From assembly GCA_944321125.1 (NCBI GenBank), contig CALUKD010000008.1:1-64000 (forward strand): a DNA stretch of 64,000 nt, written 5' to 3'. Every line of letters starts with the position of its first letter. Within the stretch, counting starts at the first letter, position 1. Source of the stretch: Candidatus Butyricimonas faecavium. Lineage in GTDB: Bacteria; Bacteroidota; Bacteroidia; Bacteroidales; Marinifilaceae. The position numbers were made by a program, and so were the translations under genes. This document shows positions 31,401 to 40,741 of this stretch, in pieces. The notes beneath the pieces were generated by a model, which was given only the letters and a program-made list of their open reading frames with translations, did not search any database and was not told where the DNA came from.

Positions 31401-34400
31401 TCGCAACAGGAGGTTCGGACAAGACCTTGTTACCCTCGTAAACAGCTAAATCGTAGATAAAATTCGAGTAGGTTTGTCCACCGTTCGCCACGCTCCAGTA
31501 TACTCGTGCGATTGTCTTCCCTTGTTTAGAAATATAGTCATGACGATTGTAAACGGAATCTTTCGTTAGCCACGCTGATTCCATCGTGCCATCCGTGTAT
31601 TCAACATTTAAATAAGGTCTCCATGCTGAACCACCACTTGGATTCCCCTTGCAATTTACAGAAATAACGTATTGCGTGCCATTCTTAAAATTGCTATACA
31701 ATGTTGTATTATCCTTCGGGGCTACAGAAATATATATACCATCAGAATCTTGTCCCCATATTGCAGAACCATTAGCCGTGTTGTTCATGTCCAAAAGTAT
31801 CTTCCTGCTCACTAGGTTTACGGAGCCGATTTGCAAGTTATTAACGGCATCTTTCGCCGCTGTCTCTCCTTGTTCAGAGAGGGATGGTATCCAAGCGTTC
31901 GGGCCCTTGTTGCCCTCGACTAAAACGGCCCAGTGAACTTTACTGCCGTAGGCGCCTTTGGGGAACTGGTAGAACGACATATTGTTGGGAGAACTGGGAG
32001 CCGAATACTTGAAGGTTTTACTTTCAATAATCTTGTCTCCTTTAGTTGCAAACGTAGGAGCAGAATAATTCCCACCATCTTGATACGCTCCAATATACGT
32101 GTTATTCTCGCCAATCGTGTAACAAATAGTAAGCGTGTATGTCTTGCCAACTTCCGGCTTCTTGTCGAAATAATATATGCCCAATAGATACGATCGTGCA
32201 TTCAACTCCACGTTACTCCCCTTCAACAAGTTGACCATGCCGATTTGGAGGTTGCCGACCTCGTACGTCACGGTTTGCGACACCTCTTGCTTGATCTGTC
32301 CGGGGATGGCGAGTATGTCCGTTTGAATGTTCGTTATCTGCCCCTGCTGCGTGTTTAACTGCCCTTGCTGGTTAGTTAATTGTCCTTGCAAGTTGTTCAT
32401 TTGAGAATCGGTTTGACCGAACTTGTCCTCCACGCTGACACCGGAAGAGAGGGCGAATTTCCCCCTCAAGTAAACGTTCTTGCCGTAGAATCCAGAACCG
32501 GATAATTGTCCGAACACTTCATCCACTATCCCGGTTAGGTTCCCCTCTCTAGTAAGCAATTTACCGCTAAGGTTATAATCGTTTATACCGTCGTAAGTGT
32601 CAAGGTAAGGGGCATCGTTACCGTAAGCACTGAGCATCATGGCACTTTGACGAGCCTTGTCCGTCCTGTTACCGAGCAGGATCACCTCGTCTCCGGGTTG
32701 TGGTATCCCCGAACCCGGTTCGCAATCCGTTTTACTCAAGACGAAGTAATCGTCTCCCGCCTCGGTTGTCAAACGCCAGTAACGGTTTATACCCTTCCCT
32801 GTAAACGTCTGGTGAAAGGCTTGGTCGTTTAACACGAAAGGCTCCGGGATGGTCTGGTCATCGGTGTTGAAGGAACACTTGTAACCGTTCTCTAGCTCTT
32901 CCACGGTTGAAATCTTGATACTTGCCGGGGACAGGAGTAACTGGCCTCCAACGGCACGAACACGCTGGATCAACAACTCGAAGACGTTCATGCGTTTCCT
33001 CACGGTGATCTCGTCGAGTTCAAGGTGATTGTCCTTTAGCCTTGTCCCGGCACCGAGAAGACCCGAAACGAACTTGGGTGTGGTAAGCTCGTTGAAGATG
33101 AAAAGAGGGGAGGTAACGCTATTGAACTTTACGGGGTCGGACTTGCGGACGGGTTGGTCAACCCATCCCTGGTACCTCACGAATTCACGCAAAATTTTTA
33201 ACGCAGAATAAACATTCTTGTTGGTGGGAGGGGTATTATCATTGGTACCGATAACGTACACGCCGCTACCGGTTCCCGTGAACACTTGTCCCTTGTAGGT
33301 CAATTCGTCCACCTTGTCTTCGATCTCGCCAATCCTTGAATAACTAGCCGTTTCCCCGATAGTGAAGGTAGGGGAGGAGTAGGGAACATCAAGATCAAAC
33401 TCGAAGCCTATAACCCGTGAAACACGTCCGTTCTCGAAATAGGCGGGGTTGATCAAGTTTATTCTCGCTCCTACCGTGAACTCGTTCGTTCTGACATTAC
33501 CGTCGTTATACATGTAGTCAGACATCATCGTGCAAGGGTAGGTGTTCGGGTCTATCTTCGTTTTCTCAACGTAGTCTCTCGCCTTTTCCTCTAGTTCTTC
33601 TTCCGCTCTCTTGATCATGTCCTCGAAAACTGGAGAGGTAGAGTCAAACCCGTAAAGGTTGTAAGTGTCCCCGTTCGTCGGGATCAACGTGTCCGCGGGT
33701 AACATTCGCCCGTAATCCTCGTTCCGGACGATTTCCCATAATTGAGCTTGCGGGTTCCAGCTACCGTCTTCTAGTTTCTCTGGAAGATTATCGGGGTTAA
33801 AAGTCACGGCGAAATCCATTCCCGCCATCGCTCCCGTTTGAAAGACAATTCTTAATTCTTCTCCCGGAAGTATATAATCTTTAGAGAACGTGATCCCGGT
33901 ATCCTTGAACTGGTAAACCGTGTATTTTTGTTGAGTTGTAGATCCATCTTCGTTTTCCACGTTTTCCGTTCTCTCCACGGGTGTAACTGATGACATCGTG
34001 CCCGTTCTTCTCGGGTATATATCATCGAATATCACCACGTCCTCCACGGCTTCTTCCGTTGTCATGTCCGGGTAAGCGTCAACGTACGGGACCCCGGTAG
34101 GCATCATGAGACGCTTTTGAACGATGCCGTTTACCACGACGCTCTCGTCAACCGGGCGGTAATCGTTAGGAATGTTGCGTGTTGATCCGAAAGCGTAAAC
34201 ACGAGTAGCGAAAGTAGCCTTGCTCTCTTCCCGTGGCATCCTCTCCACGTTCTCGTTAATCACGAAGTCAACGGGATCGCCAAACTCGCAACGACCGAAA
34301 CGGATCTGGTTATCCTCTACCCACCATTCACATTCCCATGTCTCTGCCATCTGCGTTAGGGCATCTATGAGATTCGTGTTGTCATAGACGATAAGTTTTG

Positions 34401-34839
34401 AAGTCTTCGCTACCGTTGAGTCTATATTTACCTCGAACGGTGTTCCCTTGTAAGTGTAACCGAGAGCGGAGAGGTTGCGCAGGAAAACACCTAGATGCAC
34501 GTCAAGTGTTGCCGTCAATTTCCATCCAGCCTCGCTACCCCCGACCTCGGGGTTAAACTTGAATATCTTGTTCTTCCACTTGTAGTAATGAGCGTCAAGC
34601 CTTAACTCGTAGTCGTATGCCCCGGTAGAATCGTTTAACGTGGGCTTGTAAAGGTCCACGAGCTCGAATAGTCCTAGTTCCGTGTCGGTGTAATCTCCCA
34701 GCTTGAAATAAACAGGGTCTTCAACGCTAAATTTAAGAACTATATAATCCTCGCTCATTAACGAGAACTTTCGTCTTGATCCCGTGTTTATTTCTGTCGA
34801 GAATCTAACATTTCCTAACGTGTCCTTTATCGTGATCAT
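28411..34839 (-). CDS. Large tail tip/fibre protein (2142 aa)
   Basis: Residues 1-500 look like a baseplate hub (starts MITIKDTLGNVRFSTEINTG; VEDPVYFKLGDYTD; WWVEDNQIRFGRCEFG). Residues about 880-1300 hold three beta-sandwich carbohydrate-binding-like modules, each opening with a V/L-N-L-L motif (VNLLKG, VNLVSR, VNLLDN). Residues about 1310-1560 are alanine-rich helical repeats (AQTSANTAQSAANAAQ). The rest is beta-rich receptor-binding sequence. It overlaps the distal tail gene by 4 nt. Probable central fibre that contacts host glycans. Confidence 0.75.
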   Translation of the reverse strand: MITIKDTLGNVRFSTEINTGSRRKFSLMSEDYIVLKFSVEDPVYFKLGDYTDTELGLFELVDLYKPTLNDSTGAYDYELRLDAHYYKWKNKIFKFNPEVGGSEAGWKLTATLDVHLGVFLRNLSALGYTYKGTPFEVNIDSTVAKTSKLIVYDNTNLIDALTQMAETWECEWWVEDNQIRFGRCEFGDPVDFVINENVERMPREESKATFATRVYAFGSTRNIPNDYRPVDESVVVNGIVQKRLMMPTGVPYVDAYPDMTTEEAVEDVVIFDDIYPRRTGTMSSVTPVERTENVENEDGSTTQQKYTVYQFKDTGITFSKDYILPGEELRIVFQTGAMAGMDFAVTFNPDNLPEKLEDGSWNPQAQLWEIVRNEDYGRMLPADTLIPTNGDTYNLYGFDSTSPVFEDMIKRAEEELEEKARDYVEKTKIDPNTYPCTMMSDYMYNDGNVRTNEFTVGARINLINPAYFENGRVSRVIGFEFDLDVPYSSPTFTIGETASYSRIGEIEDKVDELTYKGQVFTGTGSGVYVIGTNDNTPPTNKNVYSALKILREFVRYQGWVDQPVRKSDPVKFNSVTSPLFIFNELTTPKFVSGLLGAGTRLKDNHLELDEITVRKRMNVFELLIQRVRAVGGQLLLSPASIKISTVEELENGYKCSFNTDDQTIPEPFVLNDQAFHQTFTGKGINRYWRLTTEAGDDYFVLSKTDCEPGSGIPQPGDEVILLGNRTDKARQSAMMLSAYGNDAPYLDTYDGINDYNLSGKLLTREGNLTGIVDEVFGQLSGSGFYGKNVYLRGKFALSSGVSVEDKFGQTDSQMNNLQGQLTNQQGQLNTQQGQITNIQTDILAIPGQIKQEVSQTVTYEVGNLQIGMVNLLKGSNVELNARSYLLGIYYFDKKPEVGKTYTLTICYTIGENNTYIGAYQDGGNYSAPTFATKGDKIIESKTFKYSAPSSPNNMSFYQFPKGAYGSKVHWAVLVEGNKGPNAWIPSLSEQGETAAKDAVNNLQIGSVNLVSRKILLDMNNTANGSAIWGQDSDGIYISVAPKDNTTLYSNFKNGTQYVISVNCKGNPSGGSAWRPYLNVEYTDGTMESAWLTKDSVYNRHDYISKQGKTIARVYWSVANGGQTYSNFIYDLAVYEGNKVLSEPPVATEDLTGQSNVNLLDNSKFQFGTEGYVRNQDVTLNVVDGVLQVRSSKTSSTPGVQFPVVHLHSGVYTIKMRAKGINISSCHCYVYKDGTSDRVGVDGISISPVFSGVSFTFAVSIEHDYKIYWMWSASTAASYPAGIDIEYSMLTAGEIASQGWSPSPGDVAKDIKDVSDAVSNLDTTINTTFKDGIISEAEAKAIASNINVLNAEKADIDAYYTKLYANAYLTGTAKTNLASAKTAYNTAHTNLINSINTAIADGKATATEKADVDAKFSAYNNALSAYQTRVGEADKAIQDTIKKVADNAQTSANTAQSAANAAQSTANQAQADANAANSKLTTWASDNYISPQEKTALRQQKSDIQSEQKDIEANANRYVISLASYMAAYDAAIDALNKYTATSPENIAVSSDYNNISAYYTARQTILNSIAAAAKAQADKATGAIGMDGGKMLYADPEFKKGLNGIVGYGAQNNGNNGNGSVVLNRISKSTGNTSSNSFTADVAAHVKEEASGSPFNGSDWCLYIKAYGGTTTSHLGGFMFGNKSRANAVFIVKVSAKIPVGYTLKNAHNSHGTGYKQEFLTPMVGTGKYETYIFKETCGLTGTFHTVNHLYLSGPVKPDSDPLEWFVDYATVFDLTADGYGDIVEIAKTETVAGINNNPDSVTVYAKKTDFNSLNQVVNQQGSQLQVNTSSIDAIVTKNGSGTIVSIKPEMVEITGATVIKDGNGNKVNIFGVGDKVISVNGGVFSVDKVGKVIMTNAEITGKITSTSGEIGGMLITNNGIRSTDFNPNTLVGSCYAKNGLSVYASGSGILIPSSGLLQASRITAIGTNASITGMEIVAHNNSGYGAQSEVTALKLSAINDYSTPSKKPLAIDVESGDVVVRNGYIAGRYTPLSCLLTGSQDRWLPLDETMVFTNNTKNINIYLPWVDNATPNGYSVWFIPCGRSANVVIHTQDDTDILNYDRVTKAYAVLTNTDIGAIAVYSKNYKGWIINTLGASGISFR

Positions 34840-35288
34840 GCTCTTTCGCTTGTATCTGGTTCGTCAACCACATTTCTTTTGCTTGGATTTGGCTCGTTAA
34901 ATTTCACGGATAGTTTCGAGCTAGTCATGCTAGCCCCGATCGCGAAACTTGTCGATTTTTGGTATGACAGGGTGAATTTCTTGTTCAACACCGGAACGGT
35001 GATAATAACTTTCCCCTTCTGTAACTCTTCAACGAATGAATTGTACTTTTGAAGGTAATCAGATCGTGAAATCCCGTGAATGTTGAACGTCAAGGTAACG
35101 TCACGGTCACTCAATTTAGCGTTAGTGTAAAGTACACGTTTCCCGTGTTCCTTTCGAGATTCGTTCTCTATGTAATCTTTGTTCCCGGCGGGGAGTAGTA
35201 TATTCTCGATAAACCCGTCTCCCATGTTCACCCCGAACACGTTCCAAGCGTCTTTATCGTTAATCAACAAATCACCAGTCATATTCAT
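34836..35288 (-). CDS. Distal tail protein-like (150 aa)
   Basis: Beta-rich, starts MNMTGDLLINDKDAWNVFGV, with DVTLTFNIHGISRSDYLQKY in the middle, as in Dit-like N-terminal domains. It lies between tape measure and hub genes, as Dit does. ATG 35288 stands 5 nt after the T tract of an intrinsic terminator, so its expression may depend on read-through. Confidence 0.6.
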   Translation of the reverse strand: MNMTGDLLINDKDAWNVFGVNMGDGFIENILLPAGNKDYIENESRKEHGKRVLYTNAKLSDRDVTLTFNIHGISRSDYLQKYNSFVEELQKGKVIITVPVLNKKFTLSYQKSTSFAIGASMTSSKLSVKFNEPNPSKRNVVDEPDTSERA

Positions 35289-35293
35289 GTATT

Positions 35294-35336
35294 AAAAAAA
35301 ATGAGACCCACACCCCGGAATAGGGCATGAGCCTCA
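35294..35336 (-). terminator. Intrinsic terminator directly upstream of the distal tail gene
   Basis: A hairpin of about 14 pairs including G-U (35323-35336 with 35302-35316) is followed on the minus strand by eight T (35301-35294). It lies downstream of the 35361 promoter, between promoter and gene. Confidence 0.7.
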
Positions 35337-35360
35337 AATGCTCTTCACTTTATGATACTA

Positions 35361-35402
35361 CAAATATAGTGAAAAACCTGATGAATTATATCAATATGAT
35401 AT
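35361..35402 (-). promoter_or_regulatory. Late promoter with palindrome (tail genes)
   Basis: Minus-strand -7 box TATATTTG (35368-35361) and palindrome ATATCA-ATA-TGATAT (35388-35402), with no -33 TTTG. Same layout as 46031-46071 and 49220-49258. Confidence 0.6.
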
Positions 35403-35407
35403 ATTAT

Positions 35408-35629
35408 TTAATTATTATCATGTGACATTTTGCTTTTTATGCGATTTGGTAATAATTGTTTTAAAGTTTTGCATCGTTCCGATTTCAAGTACTCGTTTAA
35501 AACTTCTATTTTAGGTGAAGAGAATGTTATACTTCCATCGAGATAAACTCTTATAGACACTCGTGTTTCTTCGTAATAATCAACGTAAAGATCGCCAAAA
35601 TCATCAGACCGAACAAATTTAACCCTCAT
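35408..35629 (-). CDS. Hypothetical protein (73 aa)
   Basis: Starts MRVKFVRSDDFGDLYVDYYE, beta then basic helix (RCKTLKQLLPNRIKSK). It lies alone between the tail promoter and the direct repeats, upstream of the distal tail gene. Possibly a moron gene. No family recognised. Confidence 0.45.
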   Translation of the reverse strand: MRVKFVRSDDFGDLYVDYYEETRVSIRVYLDGSITFSSPKIEVLNEYLKSERCKTLKQLLPNRIKSKMSHDNN

Positions 35630-35695
35630 TTCAAAAATTTGTTATTGTTAGTATTTATATCGTTTGCAGAACATAATTACGGTGTGAAAAGTGAG

Positions 35696-35837
35696 CATTA
35701 AACGATCGTTTTTTGATAGCGGGAGAATCTTACACGAAGTTGGCGCATTTTTGTTTGTAATCGGCAATAAATCAGAGGGAGAATAAGATTAGGGGAAAAT
35801 CAAAAAACAGATGTCATTAAACGATCGTTTTTTGATA
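35696..35837. repeat. Pair of exact 23-bp direct repeats
   Basis: CATTAAACGATCGTTTTTTG plus ATA occurs at 35696-35718 and 35815-35837. Each holds the palindrome AAACGATCGTTT and is followed by a shared TTAyACGAAGT. The second copy also forms a 10-bp hairpin with ATCAAAAAAC upstream (about 35799). The stretch 35630-36033 has no gene. Confidence 0.75.
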
Positions 35838-36033
35838 TTTTCACGTCGTGTATTCCTTATACGAAGTCACTCTTGAAAAGTTGTGTGTTAAATGAATTAT
35901 TACCTATTTTAAACAATAATTTGTAGATTGTTTACTATAAAAATCCCCGGATTGGCAGTTGAAAGATTATTATTAGAATTCTATTTTATAAAATTTACTC
36001 CTCGTGCAAATTTTATAATTCAAAATTATTGCC

Positions 36034-36041
36034 TATATTTG
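36034..36041 (+). promoter_or_regulatory. Promoter of higBA
   Basis: TATATTTG -7 box, 17 nt before the higB start; -33 box weak. Confidence 0.5.
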
Positions 36042-36058
36042 CATCAAATAAAAGAGAT

Positions 36059-36358
36059 ATGAGAATTGTATCACACAGGAAATTGAAAGAATTTTACGAA
36101 GCCAAGGGACGAGAGGATTCACGTGTAGCTCTTGAACGTTGGTACGATGTCGTGGAAAAATCGGAATGGAAGAATTTATCCGAGATAAAGGTAGACTTTC
36201 CCGCCACGGATTACGTGGGGAACCAACATTACGTTTTCAACATCAAGGGAAACAATTACAGGCTGGTAGTTGTTATAAAATTCACGATAGGATACGTTTT
36301 CATTCGTTTTGTAGGGACTCATGAAGAGTACGATAAAATAGATTGTTCAACCATTTGA
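36059..36358 (+). CDS. higB: HigB-type mRNA interferase toxin
   Basis: 99 aa from ATG 36059; a start at 36029 would lie inside the promoter. MRIVSHRKLKEFYEAKG, then ALERWYDVVEKSEWKN, then ADYVG-like and YRLVVVIKFTIGYVFIRFVGTHEEYDKID match the HigB_toxin family, which cleaves mRNA on the ribosome. Antitoxin gene follows 9 nt later. It is on the plus strand inside a leftward structural region, i.e. a cargo insert. Confidence 0.8.
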   Translation: MRIVSHRKLKEFYEAKGREDSRVALERWYDVVEKSEWKNLSEIKVDFPATDYVGNQHYVFNIKGNNYRLVVVIKFTIGYVFIRFVGTHEEYDKIDCSTI

Positions 36359-36367
36359 AGAGAAGCC

Positions 36368-36730
36368 ATGAATAAGATTACTAGAGAACAATACGAGTTT
36401 GCGTTGGCAAGGGTTGAAGAACTTTTGCCCTTGGTTGATGATAATACCCCCGCTAACGACAAGAACGCCGTGGAATTAACCATGATGTCTGATGTTGTTA
36501 TTTCCTACGAGAAAGAGCATTTCCCGATAAATAAACCAACTGTTGCCGAATTAATTGAATCTTCCCTAGAAGAAAAAGGAATGACACAAAAACAACTTGC
36601 CGGAGAGATCGGGGTAAGCCCATCTCGGGTGAATGATTATATCGCTGGACGTTCGGAACCAACTTTAAAAATCGCACGCTTGCTCTGTCAAGTGCTTAAT
36701 ATACCGCCTGCTGCAATGCTTGGTGTATGA
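36368..36730 (+). CDS. higA: HigA-type antitoxin with XRE domain
   Basis: 120 aa. The N-terminal helical part (YEFALARVEELLPLVDDNTP) is typical of the longer HigA group. The C-terminal HTH is KGMTQKQLAGEIGVSPSRVN. Toxin-first order is characteristic of higBA. It neutralises HigB and probably represses the promoter at 36034. Confidence 0.85.
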   Translation: MNKITREQYEFALARVEELLPLVDDNTPANDKNAVELTMMSDVVISYEKEHFPINKPTVAELIESSLEEKGMTQKQLAGEIGVSPSRVNDYIAGRSEPTLKIARLLCQVLNIPPAAMLGV

Positions 36731-36747
36731 CGAAAAGCAATATAATA

Positions 36748-36778
36748 TAAAAAAAAGCCCCTAGATTAACTAGAGGCT
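36748..36778. terminator. Bidirectional terminator between higA and tape measure
   Basis: AGCC-x-CTAG/CTAG-x-GGCT stem (36756-36778). On the minus strand it is followed by eight T; on the plus strand by a weaker T-rich stretch. Confidence 0.75.
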
Positions 36779-36794
36779 CTCTTTATAATTATAA

Positions 36795-39700
36795 TTACAT
36801 ATTCCTAATTTTGCTATCCCATGAATTCATTTTATCCCTCATTTCTGTAATTGGCTTAATAATCGCTCCCGTGTTCTCGTTTATCTGCTGTAATTCAAGG
36901 TACGAATTAGCCAGAATTGTGCGAGTTTCGTCAGCTATGTTCCTTTGATCTGATGCCACGTTAACCAGCGATTCGGTTTTGATGTTCAATATGCTTAATT
37001 TTTCAGTTTGCATCACGGCTTGATTCTTCGTTTCTTCCCACGCTATTTGCCCGGCGGTGAATCTACCGTTCAGTTCTTCTATTTGATCTTGCGATGCGGT
37101 TGCGAACCCTTTCTTTGAAGACTCTTGTGATGATGCCCCTTCCAATCCAACACCGGCGGCTGCTAACTTGTCGTTGATTTCCTTTTGCGCCTTATTATAT
37201 ATCTCCTCGTATTGCTGACGTAAATCATTAATGTCTTCATCGGAAAGCACGTCATCCGATGTTCTCTCTTCGAATTGATCGTACCATTTTTGCATAGCAT
37301 CGTTAAGGTAATTGGATTTTACCATCCTTAGAACAGATTTCCTCATGTATCCCTCGAAATTGTCAGAGATGTCCCTAAAGGTGGTATCTGCACTCAACAA
37401 AAGATCATCTAACCCGTCACGAGCCTCGTCGAATGTTATACCAGTATTAATTTCACTGACGGTTTCTTTTAGCTTGTCCGCCTGATCGTTCAATTTCTCC
37501 CATTCCTCAACGATGCCATACCACTTGTCTTTATCCGTTATCCCGTACCCGTTTTCCATCAACTCGACAAGCTTGTCACTCGTAAGGAAATTTGCCAAAT
37601 CTTCAATTGAGGATATTCCAAGGTCTTTAACGTCAAGGTCATTGTTTTTCCCTTTTTTACCGAGCAGCTCGTTACCGAGAAGTTTCTGGAATTGAGCTTC
37701 CATCATCTTTCTTTGACGCTCGATAATGTCCAAGGAACTTTCTTTTAACCCTTCTCTCTCTGCCGCCGTGGCCTCCTTGATCAAGTCAACACGTTTGTCG
37801 ATAAGGTTGTTTATAATCTCGTTTGTCTGTGCAATCTTGTCGGTAACCTTCGCGAGTCTCTCCGCGTCTCTCTCGGCTTTGCTTTTGCCTCCAAATAATC
37901 CTCCAATTGTTTTGCCAAGACCGCCGACAATCTTCATTGAACTGGTAATAATACTCCCCGGTTTTGTTAAATCAATATTTGCCAGCCCCTCGAAAACTTG
38001 ACCTATCCCATCGACTGATTTTGACACGTCTTCGGACACGTTTACTCCTAAATCAGCAAGCATTCCCGTCAATGAGTTTACACCATCAACAACTTTTTTG
38101 CCATTATCCCCAATACTATTCAAAGATTGATTCAATGTAGCTAAGGTTTTTTGCCTGTCTGATTGTGCCTTAGAAAGATTCTTTTCTGCCTGTTCTTGAG
38201 TGAGAAGTTTCTTTACAAGTTGCCCCGTTTCATCGGAATACAATCCAACGATAACCTCACCTCCAGACATAACCTTGTCTAAATCTTGTTGTGCCAAACT
38301 TACGGCTTCTTGTGCCGCCTTGTAATCTTCCAACCCGGATTTTAACTCTTTAAATGGTTGCCTATCCGCAATCTTTAGGTTTATATTACTGAAAGCGTCT
38401 TGTAACTCCTTCAAATCATCTGGTTTCAGATCCTTGGCGGCTTGATTAATGTATTCTTGCAATTTATCCCGAAGAGAGGTTAGGGAAGAGGTAGTTTGAG
38501 CATCTAAATTCCCGAAAATATCAGCGAAATTGATGGATGTTTTGAACTGGCTAAAGTCTAATTCTTTGATAGCACTTTCCAATCCTTTGCGTAACGATAA
38601 TTTTTCGCCTTCCGTGGTCGCTTGTGCTATTTTTTGATTGTATTCCTCTGTAATAGCAAGCCTTTTCTCTTGGTAATCACCGTATTCTTTCAAGTAATCG
38701 TTCATCGCCTTGTTCTCTTCCTCGATTTGCTTTTGAAAGACTTCTGTGGTGTCTCGCTCCCTAGTTTTTTTGGCCAAAGAGTAAGCGATAGAAATTTGCA
38801 TCGTTTGTTGAGCGGATAAAGTGCCTTGCTGTTCTTTTGCCCATGCATCGGCCTGTTTTTTGATAGCCTCGATTTGTTCCTTGTAGTCAAAGTTTATTTG
38901 CGCTATCTTCTTTTCAGTGCCTTCTTTCATCAAGTCGATCTCTCGCTGTTGGTTATTAAGCCGTAGTCGATATAGTTCTTCTGCTATTTGTTCTCGTATT
39001 TTTAAATATTTCGTATCTTCTTCTGTCGCTTCTTTTATACCGGATGATTTCAATAATTCTGAAGCCTTCCCAGAAAGTTCTGAGCCTAATTTGAAATACG
39101 AATCTCCAAGTTCTTGTGCAGCCTTGGATTCTTTTTTTATATTTTTAATTCTTTCTTCTTGGAAGTCTTTTGACGAAAGCTCACTTTTTATATTGGAAGA
39201 TTGTCCCCCGGCTCCAGTCATTGATTGAACAAAACCAGATTTTACAATATCGCCAAAACTAGGACCTTTTTTTGCTTCGTTTTCAGCTTCGATTTGTTTT
39301 TGTATAGCTAATTCATACTGCTCTGCAGCCAGTTTTTGTGCGGCGGAAGCCTTTGCCCTTAGCTTTAATGCTTCAATGAAATTTGATGTGTTTTTAATCA
39401 ATAGATTCTCGGCATCATAAACATTGTTTACAGAAACTCCTAGATTATCAAATTCTTTCTTGTTTTTCTTTATAAATTCATTCCTTTTTTCAGAATTTGC
39501 ACCCAGATTGGTCCATGCTTCTTGTAGTTTCTTTAATTTCGTGATCTGTTCACCGATACCCGTTCCACTTTCTTTGATACTTTCGCTAACATCATCCTGT
39601 ATTTCCGACACGCTTTTTAAAGCATCACGGCCTTTAAACAGATTGCTAACCCAATTCCCAATCTCTTTACCGTAAACGGTGAGCAAGGTTATTCCAACGG

Positions 39701-40736
39701 TTAATGCTGTTTGCCAACTGAATATAGAGGAAACAACTTGTTTCCAAACAGGGGTCGCCTTTTGTCCTTGCGCTATCAATAATTTGTATTCTTCTCTTGC
39801 ACGTTTTATTTCATCTGCTAAAATTGGTAGGTTATTTGAAATAGCAGAGAAAAACACTTGAGGCCCGTATGCAAGTGATGGCAGTTCTCTACCTATTTGT
39901 TGTATTGACATATTCAAACCATTCCAACTCGAAGCGTAGTTACCCACGTTTCTCTGATGATTTCCGATAGTTGCGTCAAGAGCTTTTATCTTGGAGTCTG
40001 CTTGATTAATGGATACTAGAAGTTCTTTGCCAAATTGAGAGTTGCGTTCTTCCTCGGATAATTCCCTATACGTTACTCTCATTCTTGAAAGAGATTGAGA
40101 AAGACCGTTCATAGATGTTGCTGCAGCATTATCCATTTTCACGTTATTACTCAAGTTTTGACGGACTTCGGCTAATGCCGTTTTGTGTGTGAGTAAAGAA
40201 TTATTCAACTGCTCTAGTCTCTTGGTTTGTGCTGATGAGAGGGAAGATGATTCTCCTTGCGATCTAGTGATTTTCTTCATTTCTGCGTTAATCAAACGGA
40301 TTGCATTCTGTTCTTCAACCATCCGTTTGATATTTTGGGCTCTAGTCCCGATAACCGAATCAATTTGTTCTCGCAATTCATCATACGCTTTCGCCTGCGC
40401 TTGAATACCTGAGGTATCTGGTCCCGTGGAACCGGGGGAAGGTGATGGCGTGTTGGTGGCATTCGATAGTTTTTCTTGAGCCTCAACTATTTTTTTCGTG
40501 TTTTTGATGATATTATCAGATGAAAGCTTTATTTGGGCTTCTGATTCCGCTATTTTTGACACGATCTCTTTATATTGATCGTACGTTGATTTTAGTTGCG
40601 ATTCTAACGCTTTGGCAATGTCCGGGGACTTGTTAACGTCCATCTTTTTTAGCTGCGTTTCCAGCTTTTCAATTTCTTGGCGCAACCTAATAACCTCCTT
40701 GTAATCCGAAGATACACTAAAATGAATTTCAGCCAT
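36795..40736 (-). CDS. Tape measure protein (1313 aa)
   Basis: Mostly coiled coil, starting MAEIHFSVSSDYKEVIRLRQ, with hydrophobic segments near residue 340 (WQTALTVGITLLTVYGKEIG) and Gly-rich stretches near 930-960 (KIVGGLGKTIGGLFGGKSKA). Length predicts a tail of roughly 200 nm by the usual 1.5 Angstrom per residue. Position after the chaperone frames and before distal tail genes is diagnostic. Separated from the distal tail gene by the higBA insertion. Confidence 0.85.
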   Translation of the reverse strand: MAEIHFSVSSDYKEVIRLRQEIEKLETQLKKMDVNKSPDIAKALESQLKSTYDQYKEIVSKIAESEAQIKLSSDNIIKNTKKIVEAQEKLSNATNTPSPSPGSTGPDTSGIQAQAKAYDELREQIDSVIGTRAQNIKRMVEEQNAIRLINAEMKKITRSQGESSSLSSAQTKRLEQLNNSLLTHKTALAEVRQNLSNNVKMDNAAATSMNGLSQSLSRMRVTYRELSEEERNSQFGKELLVSINQADSKIKALDATIGNHQRNVGNYASSWNGLNMSIQQIGRELPSLAYGPQVFFSAISNNLPILADEIKRAREEYKLLIAQGQKATPVWKQVVSSIFSWQTALTVGITLLTVYGKEIGNWVSNLFKGRDALKSVSEIQDDVSESIKESGTGIGEQITKLKKLQEAWTNLGANSEKRNEFIKKNKKEFDNLGVSVNNVYDAENLLIKNTSNFIEALKLRAKASAAQKLAAEQYELAIQKQIEAENEAKKGPSFGDIVKSGFVQSMTGAGGQSSNIKSELSSKDFQEERIKNIKKESKAAQELGDSYFKLGSELSGKASELLKSSGIKEATEEDTKYLKIREQIAEELYRLRLNNQQREIDLMKEGTEKKIAQINFDYKEQIEAIKKQADAWAKEQQGTLSAQQTMQISIAYSLAKKTRERDTTEVFQKQIEEENKAMNDYLKEYGDYQEKRLAITEEYNQKIAQATTEGEKLSLRKGLESAIKELDFSQFKTSINFADIFGNLDAQTTSSLTSLRDKLQEYINQAAKDLKPDDLKELQDAFSNINLKIADRQPFKELKSGLEDYKAAQEAVSLAQQDLDKVMSGGEVIVGLYSDETGQLVKKLLTQEQAEKNLSKAQSDRQKTLATLNQSLNSIGDNGKKVVDGVNSLTGMLADLGVNVSEDVSKSVDGIGQVFEGLANIDLTKPGSIITSSMKIVGGLGKTIGGLFGGKSKAERDAERLAKVTDKIAQTNEIINNLIDKRVDLIKEATAAEREGLKESSLDIIERQRKMMEAQFQKLLGNELLGKKGKNNDLDVKDLGISSIEDLANFLTSDKLVELMENGYGITDKDKWYGIVEEWEKLNDQADKLKETVSEINTGITFDEARDGLDDLLLSADTTFRDISDNFEGYMRKSVLRMVKSNYLNDAMQKWYDQFEERTSDDVLSDEDINDLRQQYEEIYNKAQKEINDKLAAAGVGLEGASSQESSKKGFATASQDQIEELNGRFTAGQIAWEETKNQAVMQTEKLSILNIKTESLVNVASDQRNIADETRTILANSYLELQQINENTGAIIKPITEMRDKMNSWDSKIRNM

Positions 40737-40741
40737 GATTA

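Noticed and set aside
29051-31936. Several plus-strand frames opposite the 2142-aa tail gene
   Set aside because: All are antisense shadows of one long, well-supported frame.
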